Positions 51,786-62,875 are shown, numbered from the stretch's first letter. The stretch: DNA of 64,000 nt from Biomphalaria glabrata (GCF_947242115.1 NC_074721.1:39996754-40060753); one strand, 5' to 3'. The notes: generated by a model from the letters alone, not told the origin. Program-made: numbers and translations.

Positions 51786-52439
51786 TAAAGAACAAAAAAT
51801 ATTTAAAAAAATAGATTTACCATTGCTGACCTTTCTTAACAGCTCTCAAAAAATATGTCCTGGGGGATAATCACACGACTTCGACAAACAGATGTACTAC
51901 ATCAATATATTGTTCCAATTCTAAAAAAATGCATGTGTGTTAGTGCTGTGTGCTATCGAGTGTTTAAAAATACAAACTTATAAAACACACGGAAAAAAAG
52001 ATGGGGAGAGCATAATTAACTAAAGTGGACACTCTTAATTGTCTAAGCAAACAAATTTTAGCACACGAGTGGGGGGGGGGGGGACAGTAGGAGGCCTTTC
52101 AAGTGGGCTAACTTCTACTATCTGGTATTTTATTGGTTTGTTTGCTCAAGATGGCTAGACCATGCAACGCTGCGAGAATGAGAAGGCTACTGTCGTCTGC
52201 ATCTTGACGGAAGTGACGTATGCATTTTGGGGGGGGGGGGCGTGGTTAATAATATCGCTCAGTGTTGAAAATAATATGGAAGGTACGGACATCTGGTGAT
52301 ATTTGGCAGACGCGAAACGTGTGGGTGGACAGTTTGTGTGGGATTGACCCATCCAATATCGTGCGACTTTTAACACTCTACATTTGAATTGTTCTCGATC
52401 TATTTCTATATTTAGAATTATTAAATAAAGTTGCATACA
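51786..52439. other. Unassigned intergenic sequence
   Basis: G runs at 52072-52083 and 52230-52239. No exon recognised. Confidence 0.4.
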
Positions 52440-53290
52440 AGACCGGATCTACCCTAGCCCAGGCCGAGCAGCCGAGCAGCCGTTCAGGGCTTCATCCTCA
52501 AAAGGGGTCCTCGACAATATGCATAAAAATACAAGTATAAGACATATTCTATATGAATATTACGGGACCATTGACCGTATTTTTTATTTTTATTTTGTTT
52601 GTTATTTCATCACTTTTGATTATTAGTTGTGGGTGGGAGGTAAGGTGTGTGTGGAAGGGTTTTAAATAAAAAAAAAGCCCTCTGGAGTGGAGGGGGGTGG
52701 TAAATTCACCCCATCCTTTTGGCTTGGCTACGCTCATAGAATTTATATTGAAGAGTTATTTTTTTAGCTTAAAAATATCGCTGAAGTGGCGTTTAAACTC
52801 AAAACCCCTTTGGCTAGCTCATAGAATTTTGAGTGTGCAATTTGCTTTTTTTTTTATACTGATGAGGTATTTTTTAGCTTCAAACCCTCTGATGGTGGGG
52901 TGGGAGAGGGAAAGTTTAAACACAAAACCCCTCTTGGCTACACTCATAGAAACTGGTGACTGATGTATGGTTTAGTCTTATATTGAAGATGGGTTTTTAT
53001 CGTAAAAATCAATTTCGGAGGTGGGTTTAAAATCAAATCTTCCTTAGCTATGCTTTTGGAACTTGGGGATTGTCGTTTGCATTATTTTTTAAATTTGTTT
53101 TGTTTTATAGAAGAGGGAGATATTTAACCGCAAACCCCCCAAGTAGGGGGTTTTAAACTCAAAACCGCCTTGGCTTTGCTGGGTCAAGTGATGGTTTAGT
53201 ATTAAAATCTCACCTAAAATAAACAAAAATCAAAGCAAAAATTCAGTCACTAAATTCCGACCCCCTTCCTGGCTACGCCCATGGTGTCGA
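52440..53290. repeat. Degenerate tandem repeat of about 110-120 bp
   Basis: Motifs TTTGGCTACGCTCATAGAAT, TTATATTGAAGA, TTTTTTAGCTTAAAA and TTTAAACTCAAAACCCC recur in order at 52690-52800, 52790-52905, 52910-53040 and later, with strong divergence. The right edge TTCCTGGCTACGCCCATGG looks like a MITE end, so the block may be an old element with internal repeats. Confidence 0.55.
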
Positions 53291-53660
53291 ATAATTATGA
53301 ACAAAACAAGATTTACTTAAATAGGATTAGAACAAACGGATTCTCTTTCAGAAGACCCAATATTTTCAATACTTCTTTTATGGAAATCTTTACTTGTCAG
53401 AAGGACCGAGAAATGATCGCACAGGTTACATAAAACTAACGGTGACCACTTCTAGTGCTAGGTCAATAAAGACCAATGTAATAATCATAGGTGTATGACA
53501 ATAATCATATTATCATTAAGGAAATTGTCTTATAATGTTGGCATTACCAATAAGAAAACATTATAACAGAAAATTAATTAAACAGCTGCACACAAAATAT
53601 ACGATCAAACCAAAGTGTTTTTTTTTAAACATTAAATGTCAGGTTTATATGAGAAATTTG
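53291..53660. other. AT-rich spacer, nothing recognised
   Basis: No feature. Confidence 0.4.
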
Positions 53661-53663
53661 GAA

Positions 53664-53882
53664 GCGCGGTGGGTGAACAGTGCATAAATTAGCTTCCAAA
53701 CCGGGGGTCTCGGGTTCGAGTCCGGATGAGATTTTTAATTTCGGGATTTTTAGGAAAAGTAAAGGCGGTTGGTTGTTGTGCTGACCACTTGACACCTTCG
53801 TTAACCGTAGGCCACAGAAACAGATGGCCTTTACATCATCAGCCCTATAGACCACAAGGTTTGAAATGGGAACTTTACTATT
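53664..53882 (+). mobile_element. SINE-A with internal deletion
   Basis: Head GCGCGGTGGGTGAACAG, box B GGGTTCGAGTCC, then GGTTGGTTGTTGTGCTGACC and GACCACAAGGTTTGAAATGG. The middle segment (GGTACC region) is missing. Confidence 0.8.
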
Positions 53883-54376
53883 TATATGAGAAATTTGGAT
53901 TTTTATCGATTTTCAAAAGTCGTAAAGACTAAGACTATACTCAAAATAATCACGCTTAAAATGTGTAACATTCCTAAGGTACTTGCGACATTTGGCGAGA
54001 CTTTGAGAGTAGTAAACATTAAAAAGTCAACAATTACTCCAGCGCAAGGGCGGACATGGTGCCCAAATCGACCCTAGCATTACCTACTATCGACCTACAT
54101 CTTACATATAATAGTAATCATTCGAACTTGTCATAATATGTTAAGTCTGATAAAGTATCGAGAGCTGAACTTGGTTAATGTAACGTATTACATTGCTATA
54201 TAAAGAATAAAGAAAGACTTACAGGCTAAATGAGATATCGACAAAAAAGAAATAGCTACAGTAAAATCGTACTCGTAATTATTTAGAAACGAAAACAATT
54301 ATTTGAAATGACTAAAAGTGTACAACATAACACGCAAACAAGAAAAACGTTCTAACAAATATAAAAAAAAAAAAAA
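53883..54376. other. AT-rich intergenic sequence
   Basis: A frame ending TITPAQGRTWCPNRP (54076) shares ITPA.GRT with a short frame at 58653-58787. Both may be scraps of one unidentified repeat. Confidence 0.3.
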
Positions 54377-54481
54377 AGATTACAAAGAGAGTTTGTGCTA
54401 TCACACAAACTCAGAGGCGGCCCCGCGTATTTGACTTTATGAGTTTGTGTGTGTGATAACACAAACTCTCTTTGTAATCTT
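54377..54481. mobile_element. Hairpin MITE, 105 bp
   Basis: The left arm AGATTACAAAGAGAGTTTGT continuing to CACACAAACTCA (54377-54413) is complementary to 54440-54481 (TGAGTTTGTG... to CTCTTTGTAATCTT). The loop of about 26 bp is GC-rich (GGCGGCCCCGCG). Confidence 0.75.
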
Positions 54482-54497
54482 GGTTAGGCCTACCAAT

Positions 54498-54620
54498 TAT
54501 TTTTTGTTAAGCGCTATTTCATGCGTTTAGCTTTCACAATGGGCTACAATCCAATCACTGGCCTGAACCAGTTGGAAAAGGGTTGGGGGAGGAAGACGGG
54601 GTATCTTTGTTAATGTTACC
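54498..54620 (-). mobile_element. Diverged SINE-C 3' part
   Basis: TTAAGCGCTATTTCATGCG, CAATGGGCTACAATCCAATC, then a G-rich GGGGGAGG stretch and GGGGTATC. The order matches SINE-C but with low identity. Confidence 0.45.
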
Positions 54621-54832
54621 ATTATCGCTTTTTAAATGCAGTTATAAATGGTCAAGTCTCTTCAAGAGTGAGTTGATATGTTTATATTAAAAAGAGGCCA
54701 ACAATGGTGGTCGAGACAATTATTAGCGAGGAATTATGTAGACATGGCAACAATTGGCTTTATCCCAAATATTGGAGTACTGCAAGCATGCATCTCTCCT
54801 AGGATACTTTTACTATTTTCCAAGAACTTATA

Positions 54833-54892
54833 TAAAACAGACGTTACATCAAAAAAGCTGATTACGTCCTACGCGTCATGCATTTAGTCATG
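54833..54892 (-). mobile_element. LINE-J 3' tip
   Basis: ACAGACGTTACATCAAAAAA, TTACGTCCTACGCGTCATGC. About 60 bp only. Confidence 0.7.
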
Positions 54893-55221
54893 CAGTTCTT
54901 TATCATGATAAAATTACTAAAAAGATTTTACCCTAGCATGAACATAAACGGCGGACTGATTTTCTATCTCAGGTTTGCACAAGGCATCGATTTTATAGAA
55001 GACAATGCAAATCGGGTCAAGAAATCAATTCGAAACTAAATGTTGCAGATAAATCATTTGCATTGAAAAAAGTGCTAAAAATAGATTAGAAAAGAGATGG
55101 CCCAATATGGCACATATAAACCAAACAACCAAACAACAATATAAATTTACTTTCGTTTTCGTTATAAAAAAAACGGTTTGAGATCGGAATAACCAAAAGG
55201 ATGCATGTTGACCTTGTATGG
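54893..55221. other. AT-rich intergenic sequence, nothing recognised
   Basis: No feature. Confidence 0.4.
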
Positions 55222-55229
55222 CACTAGAT

Positions 55230-55427
55230 TAGGGGTTCTCAACATGTGGGTCGCGACCCCTTTGGGGGTCGTTTGACCATTTGCCAGGGGTCGCCTAAGA
55301 AAATCGAAAATATGGATTGTTATCTACTCTTCTATTGCTGTATGTTTGTGTGTGGGTGGGTGGAGGTCGCGGCAGAGTAGGGGATTGTTAAAAGAGGTCG
55401 CCGAACTTAAAAGGTTGCGAACCACTG
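55230..55427 (+). mobile_element. SPIN-like hAT MITE (hAT-S), copy 4
   Basis: Ends TAGGGGTTCTCAACATG and AAAGGTTGCGAACCACTG. The target duplication CACTAGAT (55222-55229) and CACTAGAG (55428-55435) matches 7/8 with a TA centre. GGGTCGCGACCCCTTTGGGG and the middle TATGGATTGTTATCTACTC match copy 1. Confidence 0.9.
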
Positions 55428-55659
55428 CACTAGAGATCTTCCTAGCCAAGGTATATAGTAAAACAAAAAACATTAAAATATGTTTTTATCCTTTACCTCC
55501 AAAGATATATTTTTTTTAAGTTGAGCGTACTCAATATGAGCTGATTGGAAACCATTAAACTTGCTTATGTTTTGAGTATTTATTGGTGATGAAAGAATTT
55601 TTCAATGCTGAATAAAAAAAATGCATATTATATGTATATAAGTAAAAAACTATTTTTTG

Positions 55660-56460
55660 TTTCTCTTATCTTCTTATCTTATATAATACAGACGTTACTT
55701 CAAAAAAGAAGTCATGCATTTAGTCTTGCATATTAACCAATGACTTAAATTCTGCCAAATCACTAGTTTTCCTGGCTAGCTCAGGCAACCCATTCCATGC
55801 TCTAATAGCACTAGGGAAGAAGGAGTATTTGTACAAATTTGTCCTAGCATATGGGACGAGGAATGTGCCTTTATCTTTGTGTCTTTCAGAGTATTTTATT
55901 AAATTTTGTTTTTGTATTTGAAGATTATGGTTCAGTGTTTTATGTATAATTGCTACTTTACTTTTGAGTCTTCTGTTCTTAAGGCTTTCTAAATTTAGTG
56001 ATTTTACTAAAGGTGTTACTCTAGTCAAATGTGAATATTCGTTTGTTATGAATCTCACTACTCTATATTGTGTCTGTTCCAGTTTCTTAATGTTTTCTTG
56101 AGTTGAGGGGTCCCAAACGGAGGATGCATATTCTATTATTGGCCTAACCAAGGTTAAATAACATTTTAGTTTTATGTTCTTATTTGATTTATAGAAAATT
56201 CTTTTAATAAACCCTAATGCTTTGTTGAATTTTTTTTTTATAGTTTCATCAATATGTGGATTCCATGACAGTTTTTCATTTATTATAACACCTAGGTATT
56301 TTGCGTTTTTAGTCTGTGTTACTGGTTTGCCATGAATAAGATAAGTGGAATTAATTTGTTTTAGTTTTTTTGTTACACTTAACAACTGACATTTTTCTGG
56401 GTGGAAAGACATGCTCCAATTTGATTCCCATTTATTGTTGAGAAAGTCAGTTTGTGTCAG
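55660..56460 (-). mobile_element. LINE-J, longest copy (reverse-transcriptase C-terminus)
   Basis: An open minus-strand frame of 230 codons (56412-55720) reads FHPEKCQLLSVTKKLKQINS, then AKYLGVIINEKLSWNPHID, ALGFIKRIF, YLTLVRPIIEYASSVWDPST, QYRVVRFITNEYSHL and ends FFPSAIRAWNGLPELARKTS, EFKSLVNM. This is the thumb/C-terminal part of a CR1/Jockey-type reverse transcriptase. The fingers, palm (YxDD) and endonuclease are missing. The 3' end has TACAGACGTTACTTC and a TCTTATCTTCTTATCTTA tail (GATAA units on the minus strand). It is the best reference for the other LINE-J fragments in this window. Confidence 0.9.
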
Positions 56461-56574
56461 TAAAAAATATATTTTAAATTACAAAAAGAAATCGAAAAGA
56501 TCCTTAATTTACACAGCTTAAATCAACATCATCTGCCCCATAGATCGCAAGTTCTGAAAGGGGAAACTTTACTT

Positions 56575-56715
56575 AATCAACTCACTATGTCCGTCTGTCT
56601 ATCTGGGTGAAATCTCCCACTTCTCATTCTCGGATCAAGTTGAAACTTTGCACGATTATTCATTATCAATGACATGTACAAATCAATAAAAAAGATTAAA
56701 TCTGAAAAAAAAAAA
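56575..56715 (+). repeat. Dispersed repeat (TCACTCTGTCTGG type)
   Basis: CAACTCACTATGTCCGTC, TTCTCATTCTCGGATCAAG, TTGAAACTTTGCACGATTAT. It ends in an A run. Confidence 0.7.
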
Positions 56716-57129
56716 AAAGGACAATACGTTTGATTTTAATAGAGACGGAATATTATAAACATATACTCTTAACAGCAGTCTAGAAGGCTTTTCATACATA
56801 GTGTTTAACATTTTCCTCGTTATATAAAGAAAGAACTATGTTGCTTCTCCAACAGTTAGGTTTATCTAAGCTCAACTCAATTTTAAATAGACTAAAATGC
56901 ATTATCTACTCAGTACTTTTAAAATATTTTCCTAGAACATAGCATACTAGAAACTCTAGAAGGATTTACTGCTAGCTTAAACAATATAGTCTACATGTTA
57001 AAGGAGCAAATGGAAATCTGGTACATATTTATCGGTAATTATAATTATAAACCAAATATAAGAGCACTATGACTATGTTTACTAGTCCCTGTCTATTGTA
57101 CGGAAATTGCGATACATGAATTTCCGTTT
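56716..57129. other. AT-rich intergenic sequence, nothing recognised
   Basis: No feature. Confidence 0.4.
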
Positions 57130-57270
57130 TTATCTTGTATAATACAGACGTTACTTCAATAAGTCTACATTTTAAAAGGCTCTTAGAAACGCTACTTATA
57201 AAATAAACGACATTTATTTATTAGTCTTATCTTATATTTTACAGACGTTACTTCAAAAAAGTCTCATATA
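57130..57270 (-). mobile_element. Two LINE-J 3' tips
   Basis: TATAATACAGACGTTACTTC at about 57138-57157 and CTTATCTTATATTTTACAGA to CGTTACTTCAAAAAAG at 57226-57262. Each is under 50 bp and minus-oriented. Confidence 0.65.
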
Positions 57271-57539
57271 GATTTAAATTATTTTTTAAATAAACTTATG
57301 TAATATTGTTGTCTTTATTCGGTTAATAGATCTATATTAAAAATTTAAATGTGTCCTATCCCCTTTTTTTCCCCTCTCTATCAGTTTGAGAAACACTGCC
57401 TCATCATAAGATGGACCTTTCCGTGTTTCACTGAAAAAAAGAGCGAATATGGATCAAGTATTGTTTCTATCTAATCTAACCTTTGACCCGTAATACAGAA
57501 CTGCTAGCAAAAGTCAGAACAGTTTGTTCCTGCATGATT

Positions 57540-58340
57540 ATCTCCATACAGTTAGATCTAATATATCTAAGATCTAAATTAGTAAGTGTACTTCTAAGTG
57601 ATAAAACCTAATATAGAGTCTCGATCTATTTGTTGGAAATAGATCTATTTCATTTTCTAGTGGAGTTGACTTGACTACGAAAGGCGCACTGTAACTGTAT
57701 GACTGTCATCCACTCAGGTCCACTGTGAGACTGTGACTAGTGTGACTCAGACAGTCAATTAGTAATTAGTTGAATAGTTCAATTAGATTGAAGATTCTCA
57801 TTCTTGATTCTAGTAAATCTAGTAGTGTCATTCAGCCAAATTCAGGCCGACTCAGCTGGGATGTAGACTAGAATGACTAGATCTATATGGCCTAGTTTAT
57901 AGTTAAATTAAGAGATCTATTCTAGATACTAGTAGATGGATGTCGTAACAATATTGTCAATATAATCATCTTTTTAATAAGTTTTTTGAAGTAACGTCTA
58001 ACGCAGTAAGTGAGTAACGGTGTGTAGTCTGATTTTGTAGATTATAGTCTAGATCTATCTAGATCTATGATTCTAGCTGCCTATCTGGCTATAGCCTATA
58101 CTCTATAGTGAGTAGGCTATAGTTATAGTCTAGTTTTGCCTAGACTAGAGCATAATGCCATAATAATTTAATATTATATTAAAATAGATCTATATAATAT
58201 AATGTAGATCTACTATAGATAATCCTATAGAGTCTATATGTATGTTTAGATCTATAAATATATAGATCTAGAGATCAAGAATCTATATTCTAGACAATCT
58301 ATTATAGTAAATCTAGATCTAGAATCTAGTCTAGATCTAA
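57540..58340. repeat. CTAGATCTA-rich low-complexity region
   Basis: Dense short palindromic words (TAGATCTA, CTAGATCT, TCTAGA) over 800 bp, without a fixed period. A LINE-J 3' tip (TTTTGAAGTAACGTCTAAC) lies at about 57955-58003. The block is upstream of the reductase gene, but no promoter element can be named. Confidence 0.6.
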
Positions 58341-59044
58341 ATCTATGCAGCTATGGTAATGTGGCATCCCGAATTTCCATTCCTTGACAGTCTTCCCATT
58401 ACTTCTCTTGAGTTTTGTTTGCATCTCCCTTTCCTTGGTTCTGTTCTATATAGAAGAATCATAGAATCATTGAAGAGTGGTCTTAGCAATGTGAATTTGT
58501 GACTGTCCTATGGATCTCGTAATATAATATGGTTATACAGTCAAAACCTTGCTTTTTTTTTCAGAAGGTCGTGAGCAATTCGGGCCAGTAATAGGCAGTA
58601 AGTTAGGTCTTCACTGAGGCAATAAGAATAAAAAATTAAGCTCATATATCATCATGGCTGCCTATATACTGTTAGGTGCTTCTGCTGTTTCTAATGCAAT
58701 TAAAGTTATAAACCAAATGGAGGTAACACTCAACGAAATGCAGAATCCGATAACACCGGCAAAAGGCCGAACAATCAATAGAAGTTAGTAGCCACTGATA
58801 TTAAATGTTAAACTAGTTTAATAGCGATGAAAGGAACTGTCGAATGTCATCTACTTCTATCCTTTTATAAAATGCTACGTATTTCTACGTTGTTATGAAC
58901 GCAGTCTGTTTCATTTTGACTCCAAAACCCTATCCTTATTTTACTAGTCACCTCATTGTCACTAAGTAAAAACTTCCCCTATTTTCAAAACAAATAATTT
59001 ATTCCTAATGGTGCCATAACAATACTATCTAGATACTGTATAGA
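58341..59044. other. Candidate 5' region of the reductase gene, unassigned
   Basis: Fewer repeats than the flanks. The first coding exon of the reductase begins inside an exon preceded by an acceptor, so a 5' UTR exon must lie upstream, plausibly here. I could not identify it. A 44-codon frame at 58653-58787 has no recognised similarity. Confidence 0.3.
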
Positions 59045-59550
59045 CCATTAATAAAATATGCGTCCTCTGTTTGGGAGCCTCAACTCAAGAAAACATTAAG
59101 AAACTGGAACAGACACAAAATAGAGCAGGGAGATTCATAAAAACATGAATATTCACATTTGATTAGAGTAACACCTTCAGTAAAATCTCTAAATTTAGAA
59201 ACCCTTCAGAATAGAAGACTTAAAAGTAAAGTAGCAATTATACATAAATCACTGAACCATAATCTTCAAATACAAAAACAAAATCTAATAAAATACCCAG
59301 AAAGACACAAAGTTAACGGCACATTACTATTTCAATATGCCAGGACAAATTGGACAAATGCTCCTTCTTCCATAGTGCTATCAGAGCATGGAAAGGGTTG
59401 CATGAGTCAGCCAGGAAAACCAATGAATTGGCAGAGTTGAAGTAATTGCATATGCATGATTAACATGCATAACTATAATAGATTGACCTACAAACACCCG
59501 TAGGATGTATTTCTTATTACACATCTGTATTTGATATGATAAGATAAATG
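59045..59550 (+). mobile_element. LINE-J fragment with GATAA tail
   Basis: ACTGGAACAGACACAAAATA, then the frame RVTPSVKSLNLETLQNRRLK, KSLNHNLQIQKQNLIKYPER, later LSEHGKGCMSQPGKP out of frame. 3' end TCTGTATTTGATATGATAAG. It ends 60 bp before the reductase exon. Confidence 0.85.
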
Positions 59551-59609
59551 TTCTTCTTGATTGAACTACAAAGTTGTTTATTATTATTATTATTATTGTT
59601 TTTTTTTAG

Positions 59610-59825
59610 ATACCATGAGTAATTTAAATATAAAACCCAAGGTATTGGTGTCCCACCAGTGGCCACCAGAGATATTGTTGCGCCTTAAAGAGCATTGTCA
59701 AGTGAAAGTCTTGGGAAGTGACAGCTTTACTACACAAGAAGAGTTCTTGAAGGCTCTCCCTGGAGCAGATGCTGTGATTATTATTCCATCTATCACAATT
59801 GACAACAAAGTATTGGACATAGCAG
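59610..59825 (+). CDS. GRHPR: GRHPR first coding exon
   Basis: Acceptor TTTTTTTTTAG at 59599-59609, 5 nt of leader (ATACC), then ATG. 70 codons plus one base, ending VLDIA(G) before donor GTTTTA. Because an acceptor precedes it, at least one more exon lies upstream. The donor is weak (GTTTTAC). Confidence 0.88.
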
Positions 59826-62229
59826 GTTTTACAAATATTGCTATTTTAAACAATAAATTAACATAATGGGGCATAATGGCTGAGAGGCAAACTCTTTTAG
59901 TGCTAATTATTTTGATTGAAAAAAATTGAATTTTCCGGGACGAACACAAATTTTCAAGGGAGTTAGAGTTAGTAATGTTATTTTTTAAGTTCATAATATA
60001 ATCTAACATATTTAATTTTATTTTACAGGAAAATGAATAGGCTATGAAAGTGTAATAAATAAAATAAATTATTCATCAAAATTTTTTAAAAATGAATTTT
60101 AAACTGAGCACAGAAAAGGAAATATATGAAAAATTTATTACAAAATCTATATACTGAAAAATTCTACCTTTTTATTAAACATTTAATCCATAAATATTAA
60201 AAAATCAAAAAACTAAACACATTTTATCACTTCTATTTCATTAAAGATGAACAAATGCACTGCGGGAGGTTTGGACTAGGAAGTAAACTATCTTCAACTC
60301 TGAAGGAACATCCGAAACATGTAAAACAAACAAACAAGAAATTGAATTATTAACATTTTTTGGGTCCCAAGAAATAAAAGAGGATCCGTAAACGCAAATT
60401 AATGTTGTCTTTTTTTTAAAACAAAACATCTTGGTCCTGCATCCAATTTACAAAAAAAAACAAAAAAAAAACGAACAATCACTCTCATATCCAGAAAATA
60501 AAAATAAAAAGAACAATCACTCTCAAATCCAGAAAATAAAAAAAAAAGAAAGAGAACTAAAAATGCTAACATTAAAAATAAATATTATATACCAAGATAC
60601 TCCCGGAGAGTAACACTGCACTGAAAGAGTTAACGCACTTGGCTTCTAAACTGAGGGATCTCGGGTTCCAAATTCTCTATAGACTGGGATATTTAATTTA
60701 AAAAATTTTTTTTTTTTACTCGTCTGAGGCCACCAAACTCAAGTACTGGAAAATAATGTTAGGTACACAGTAGTGTTGGGTGGACTCAGAGCGATCTAAA
60801 TATGGATAAATTCAAAGTTCTAACTTAAGGCCCCTCCGTTCAGAAGTCAAACACTTAACCACTTGGTCCCTTGCTTAGTTTTCACTTAACTAAAAAAGGA
60901 AAAAAAATCCTAACAGTAAAGTAAACACTGACAACAACCAACCATTTCTATTCTTCAGTGGATTAGCTAGGGTGGGAAAGGGGCCCACATTTGAAAATAC
61001 CCCTGGGCCCCCCTCAATGAGTTTTTGAAATTTGTTTTTACACTACATATTATCTTCAAACTCGAAGACAAGCCTTGTTTTCATAATTATTATCTCAGAC
61101 CATGGTGTTGAATGTCAAAATGCAGGGGCCCGTAAAGAGGTCAACCCTCGCCCTCCCACCCTCAAATCTCTTAATTGCTACACCACTGCTACTCTTCCCC
61201 CTAAAAAGTAAGCTTATCTAAATTAGCTGGTTGAACGTGTGAATCTCACTTTCCAGTCTATGAACTTTCCAGTTTCCATCAAACATGACTTGTAAGTTTT
61301 GGACATTCTTTCAGAAATTAAGATTATGTCTTATGCAGATTTCTTATTCCATAAGATGGGAAAAAATTGTACAAGTGCTTCTTCCCTAGTGCTATTTCAG
61401 AATGGAATGCATTGCCTGAATCAACAAGGGAAACGAATGACTTGGCAGAGTTTAAGTCACTGATTAACATGCATGACAAGGTTGACACAGGGACATGTGT
61501 AGGACTTAATCATCTTTTCTTTTGAAGTAACATCTGTAATTTATAAGATAAGATAGACCTACTGTAATACAGCATAGAATGGAAGCTGATAGTGTTGGAA
61601 CCTATGGCTATCAAGACAAAAGTCCAGAGCACGTACTTCATGACCAGGCATCCATTCTTTCAACCCAAGACTTGTTGGTCTCAATAAAATGTTCTTATTC
61701 TTGGTCATTGTTCAACTTTGAGTAAGAGATCAAATCTTGTATTTCCTTTGAAAAGACCGGATTTGTTATCAATGTCATTGTCAAACTTTAAATATACGTC
61801 CAATAAGCCATTTGAAAAGAGAATCTTTGTCCTAAAAATGTACCTATAAATGCACCTATAAATGCAACTATAAATGCAACTATAAGTACAACTATAAATG
61901 CAACTATAAATGCAACTATAAATGCAACTATAAAAGTACCAAATTTAACTGATAATTAGGAAACCGTTGTTCTATAAATATTCCTAATTTAACTTCAAAA
62001 AATGAACAAAAATGTTTTTTTATTCTGAAGTTTTATTTGTATATTTTATTTTATCTAGGTCCTCAGTTAAAAGTCATTGCAACTGCATCAGCTGGTCTGG
62101 GTCACATTGACTTAAATGAGTGTCGTAGGCGAGGCATTAAAGTCGGCTATGTTGCTGATACAGTGACAAAGGCTGTTGCTGAGATGACCATCAGTTTGAT
62201 GCTGGCGACGGCAAGACGATTAGATGAAG
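59610..62229 (+). CDS. GRHPR: Glyoxylate/hydroxypyruvate reductase, 5' part (continues beyond window)
   Basis: Coding starts at ATG 59615. Exons 59610-59825 and 62059-62229 join in phase 1 to give 127 residues and one extra base. The sequence follows the N-terminal (substrate) domain of the D-2-hydroxyacid dehydrogenase family: KPKVLVSHQWPPEILLRL, PGADAVIIIPSITIDNKVLD, then PQLKVIATASAGLGHIDL (the S.G.DHID motif), GIKVGYVADTVTKAVAEM and SLMLATARRLDE. The human enzyme has the same order. The family reduces glyoxylate to glycolate and hydroxypyruvate to D-glycerate with NADPH, mostly in the cytosol. The NAD(P)-binding GxGxxG domain and the catalytic Arg, Glu and His lie in later exons outside the window. 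Some molluscs have several family members, so the exact orthologue is less certain than the family. Confidence 0.88.
60255..60345 (+). mobile_element. SINE-B 3' part in reductase intron
   Basis: CTGCGGGAGGTTTGGACTAG, CTCTGAAGGAACATCCG, then CAAACAAACAAG. Confidence 0.75.
60625..60895. mobile_element. Two SINE-A heads in opposite orientation
   Basis: Plus-strand head CGCACTTGGCTTCTAAACTG and GGGATCTCGGGTTCC at 60635-60670. Minus-strand body and head GTTGGGTGGACTCAGAG to CACTTAACCACTTGGTCC at 60775-60877. The two are separated by a T-rich run. Confidence 0.6.
60956..61188. mobile_element. hAT-G MITE, 233 bp, in reductase intron
   Basis: Ends CAGTGGATTAGCTAGGG and AATTGCTACACCACTG. The target duplication CTATTCTT (60948-60955) and CTACTCTT (61189-61196) matches 7/8. 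Interior GGGGCCC and AAAGAGGTCAA blocks match the other copies. Confidence 0.85.
61325..61560 (+). mobile_element. LINE-J 3' fragment with GATAA tail
   Basis: TTCTTCCCTAGTGCTATTTC, AATGACTTGGCAGAGTTTAA, GAAGTAACATCTGTAATTTA, TAAGATAAGATAG. Confidence 0.8.
61843..61945. repeat. 12-bp tandem repeat (AATGCAACTATA)
   Basis: About eight units with single substitutions (AATGCACCTATA, AGTACAACTATA). Confidence 0.9.
62059..62229 (+). CDS. GRHPR: GRHPR second coding exon
   Basis: Acceptor TTTTATCTAG, 171 nt encoding PQLKVIATASAGLGHIDLNE, CRRRGIKVGYVADTVTKAVA and EMTISLMLATARRLDE, then donor GTTGTT, again a weak donor. No further exon is seen before 64000. Confidence 0.9.
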
Positions 62230-62339
62230 GTTGTTGTCATTGATATATATATTTTTTTGGTTACTCTTTTAATCATATTTAATTGTTTAATAGTTTAAAT
62301 TAAGAAACAAAATAATATACCTTATTTTTTATTTAAAGT

Positions 62340-62875
62340 AAATACCCTTTTCAGACCTTGCAATCTATAGGGCAGATGATATTAAGCTAAGCTTCTTCCT
62401 TTTATCTTATAAAATACAGATGTAACTTCAAAAAAGAAGATGATTACGTCCTACGCGTCATGCATCTCTATATAGTCAGGCATATTAACCAATGACTTAA
62501 ATTCTGCCAAGTCACTGGTTTTCCTGGCTGGCTCAGGTAACCCATTCCATGCTCTAATAGCACTAGGGAAGAAGGAGCATTTATTCAAATTTGTCTTAGC
62601 ATATGGAATGAGGAATGTGCATTTATTTTTGTGTCTTTCTAAGTATTTAATTAGATTTTGTTTTGTGTTTGAAGATAATGGTTCAGAGTTTAATGTATAA
62701 TTAAATGGATGTCAATTGGCCAGCTTAATGACCAAAAATCCATTGGGGTGGACTCGGTGGTTTGTGAAAATCATGAAGTTCAAAATCCTTGTCTTTACTG
62801 AGTTAAATCCGAGACACCTTGATTCTGAAGCCAACCTGTTCACCACTCAGTCAGCACATCCCTCTTTTTTTTTTT
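62340..62875 (-). mobile_element. SINE-A interrupted by LINE-J
   Basis: The SINE-A tail CTTTTCAGACCTTGCAATCT at 62349-62390 and its remainder GTCAATTGGCCAGC to CACTCAGTCAGCAC at 62712-62870 are split by a LINE-J fragment. Confidence 0.75.
62395..62705 (-). mobile_element. LINE-J fragment nested in SINE-A
   Basis: TTTTATCTTATAAAATACAG, ATTACGTCCTACGCGTCATG, TTTTCCTGGCTGGCTCAGG, CTCTAATAGCACTAGGGAAG. It ends in decayed KTLNHN-like sequence. Confidence 0.85.
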
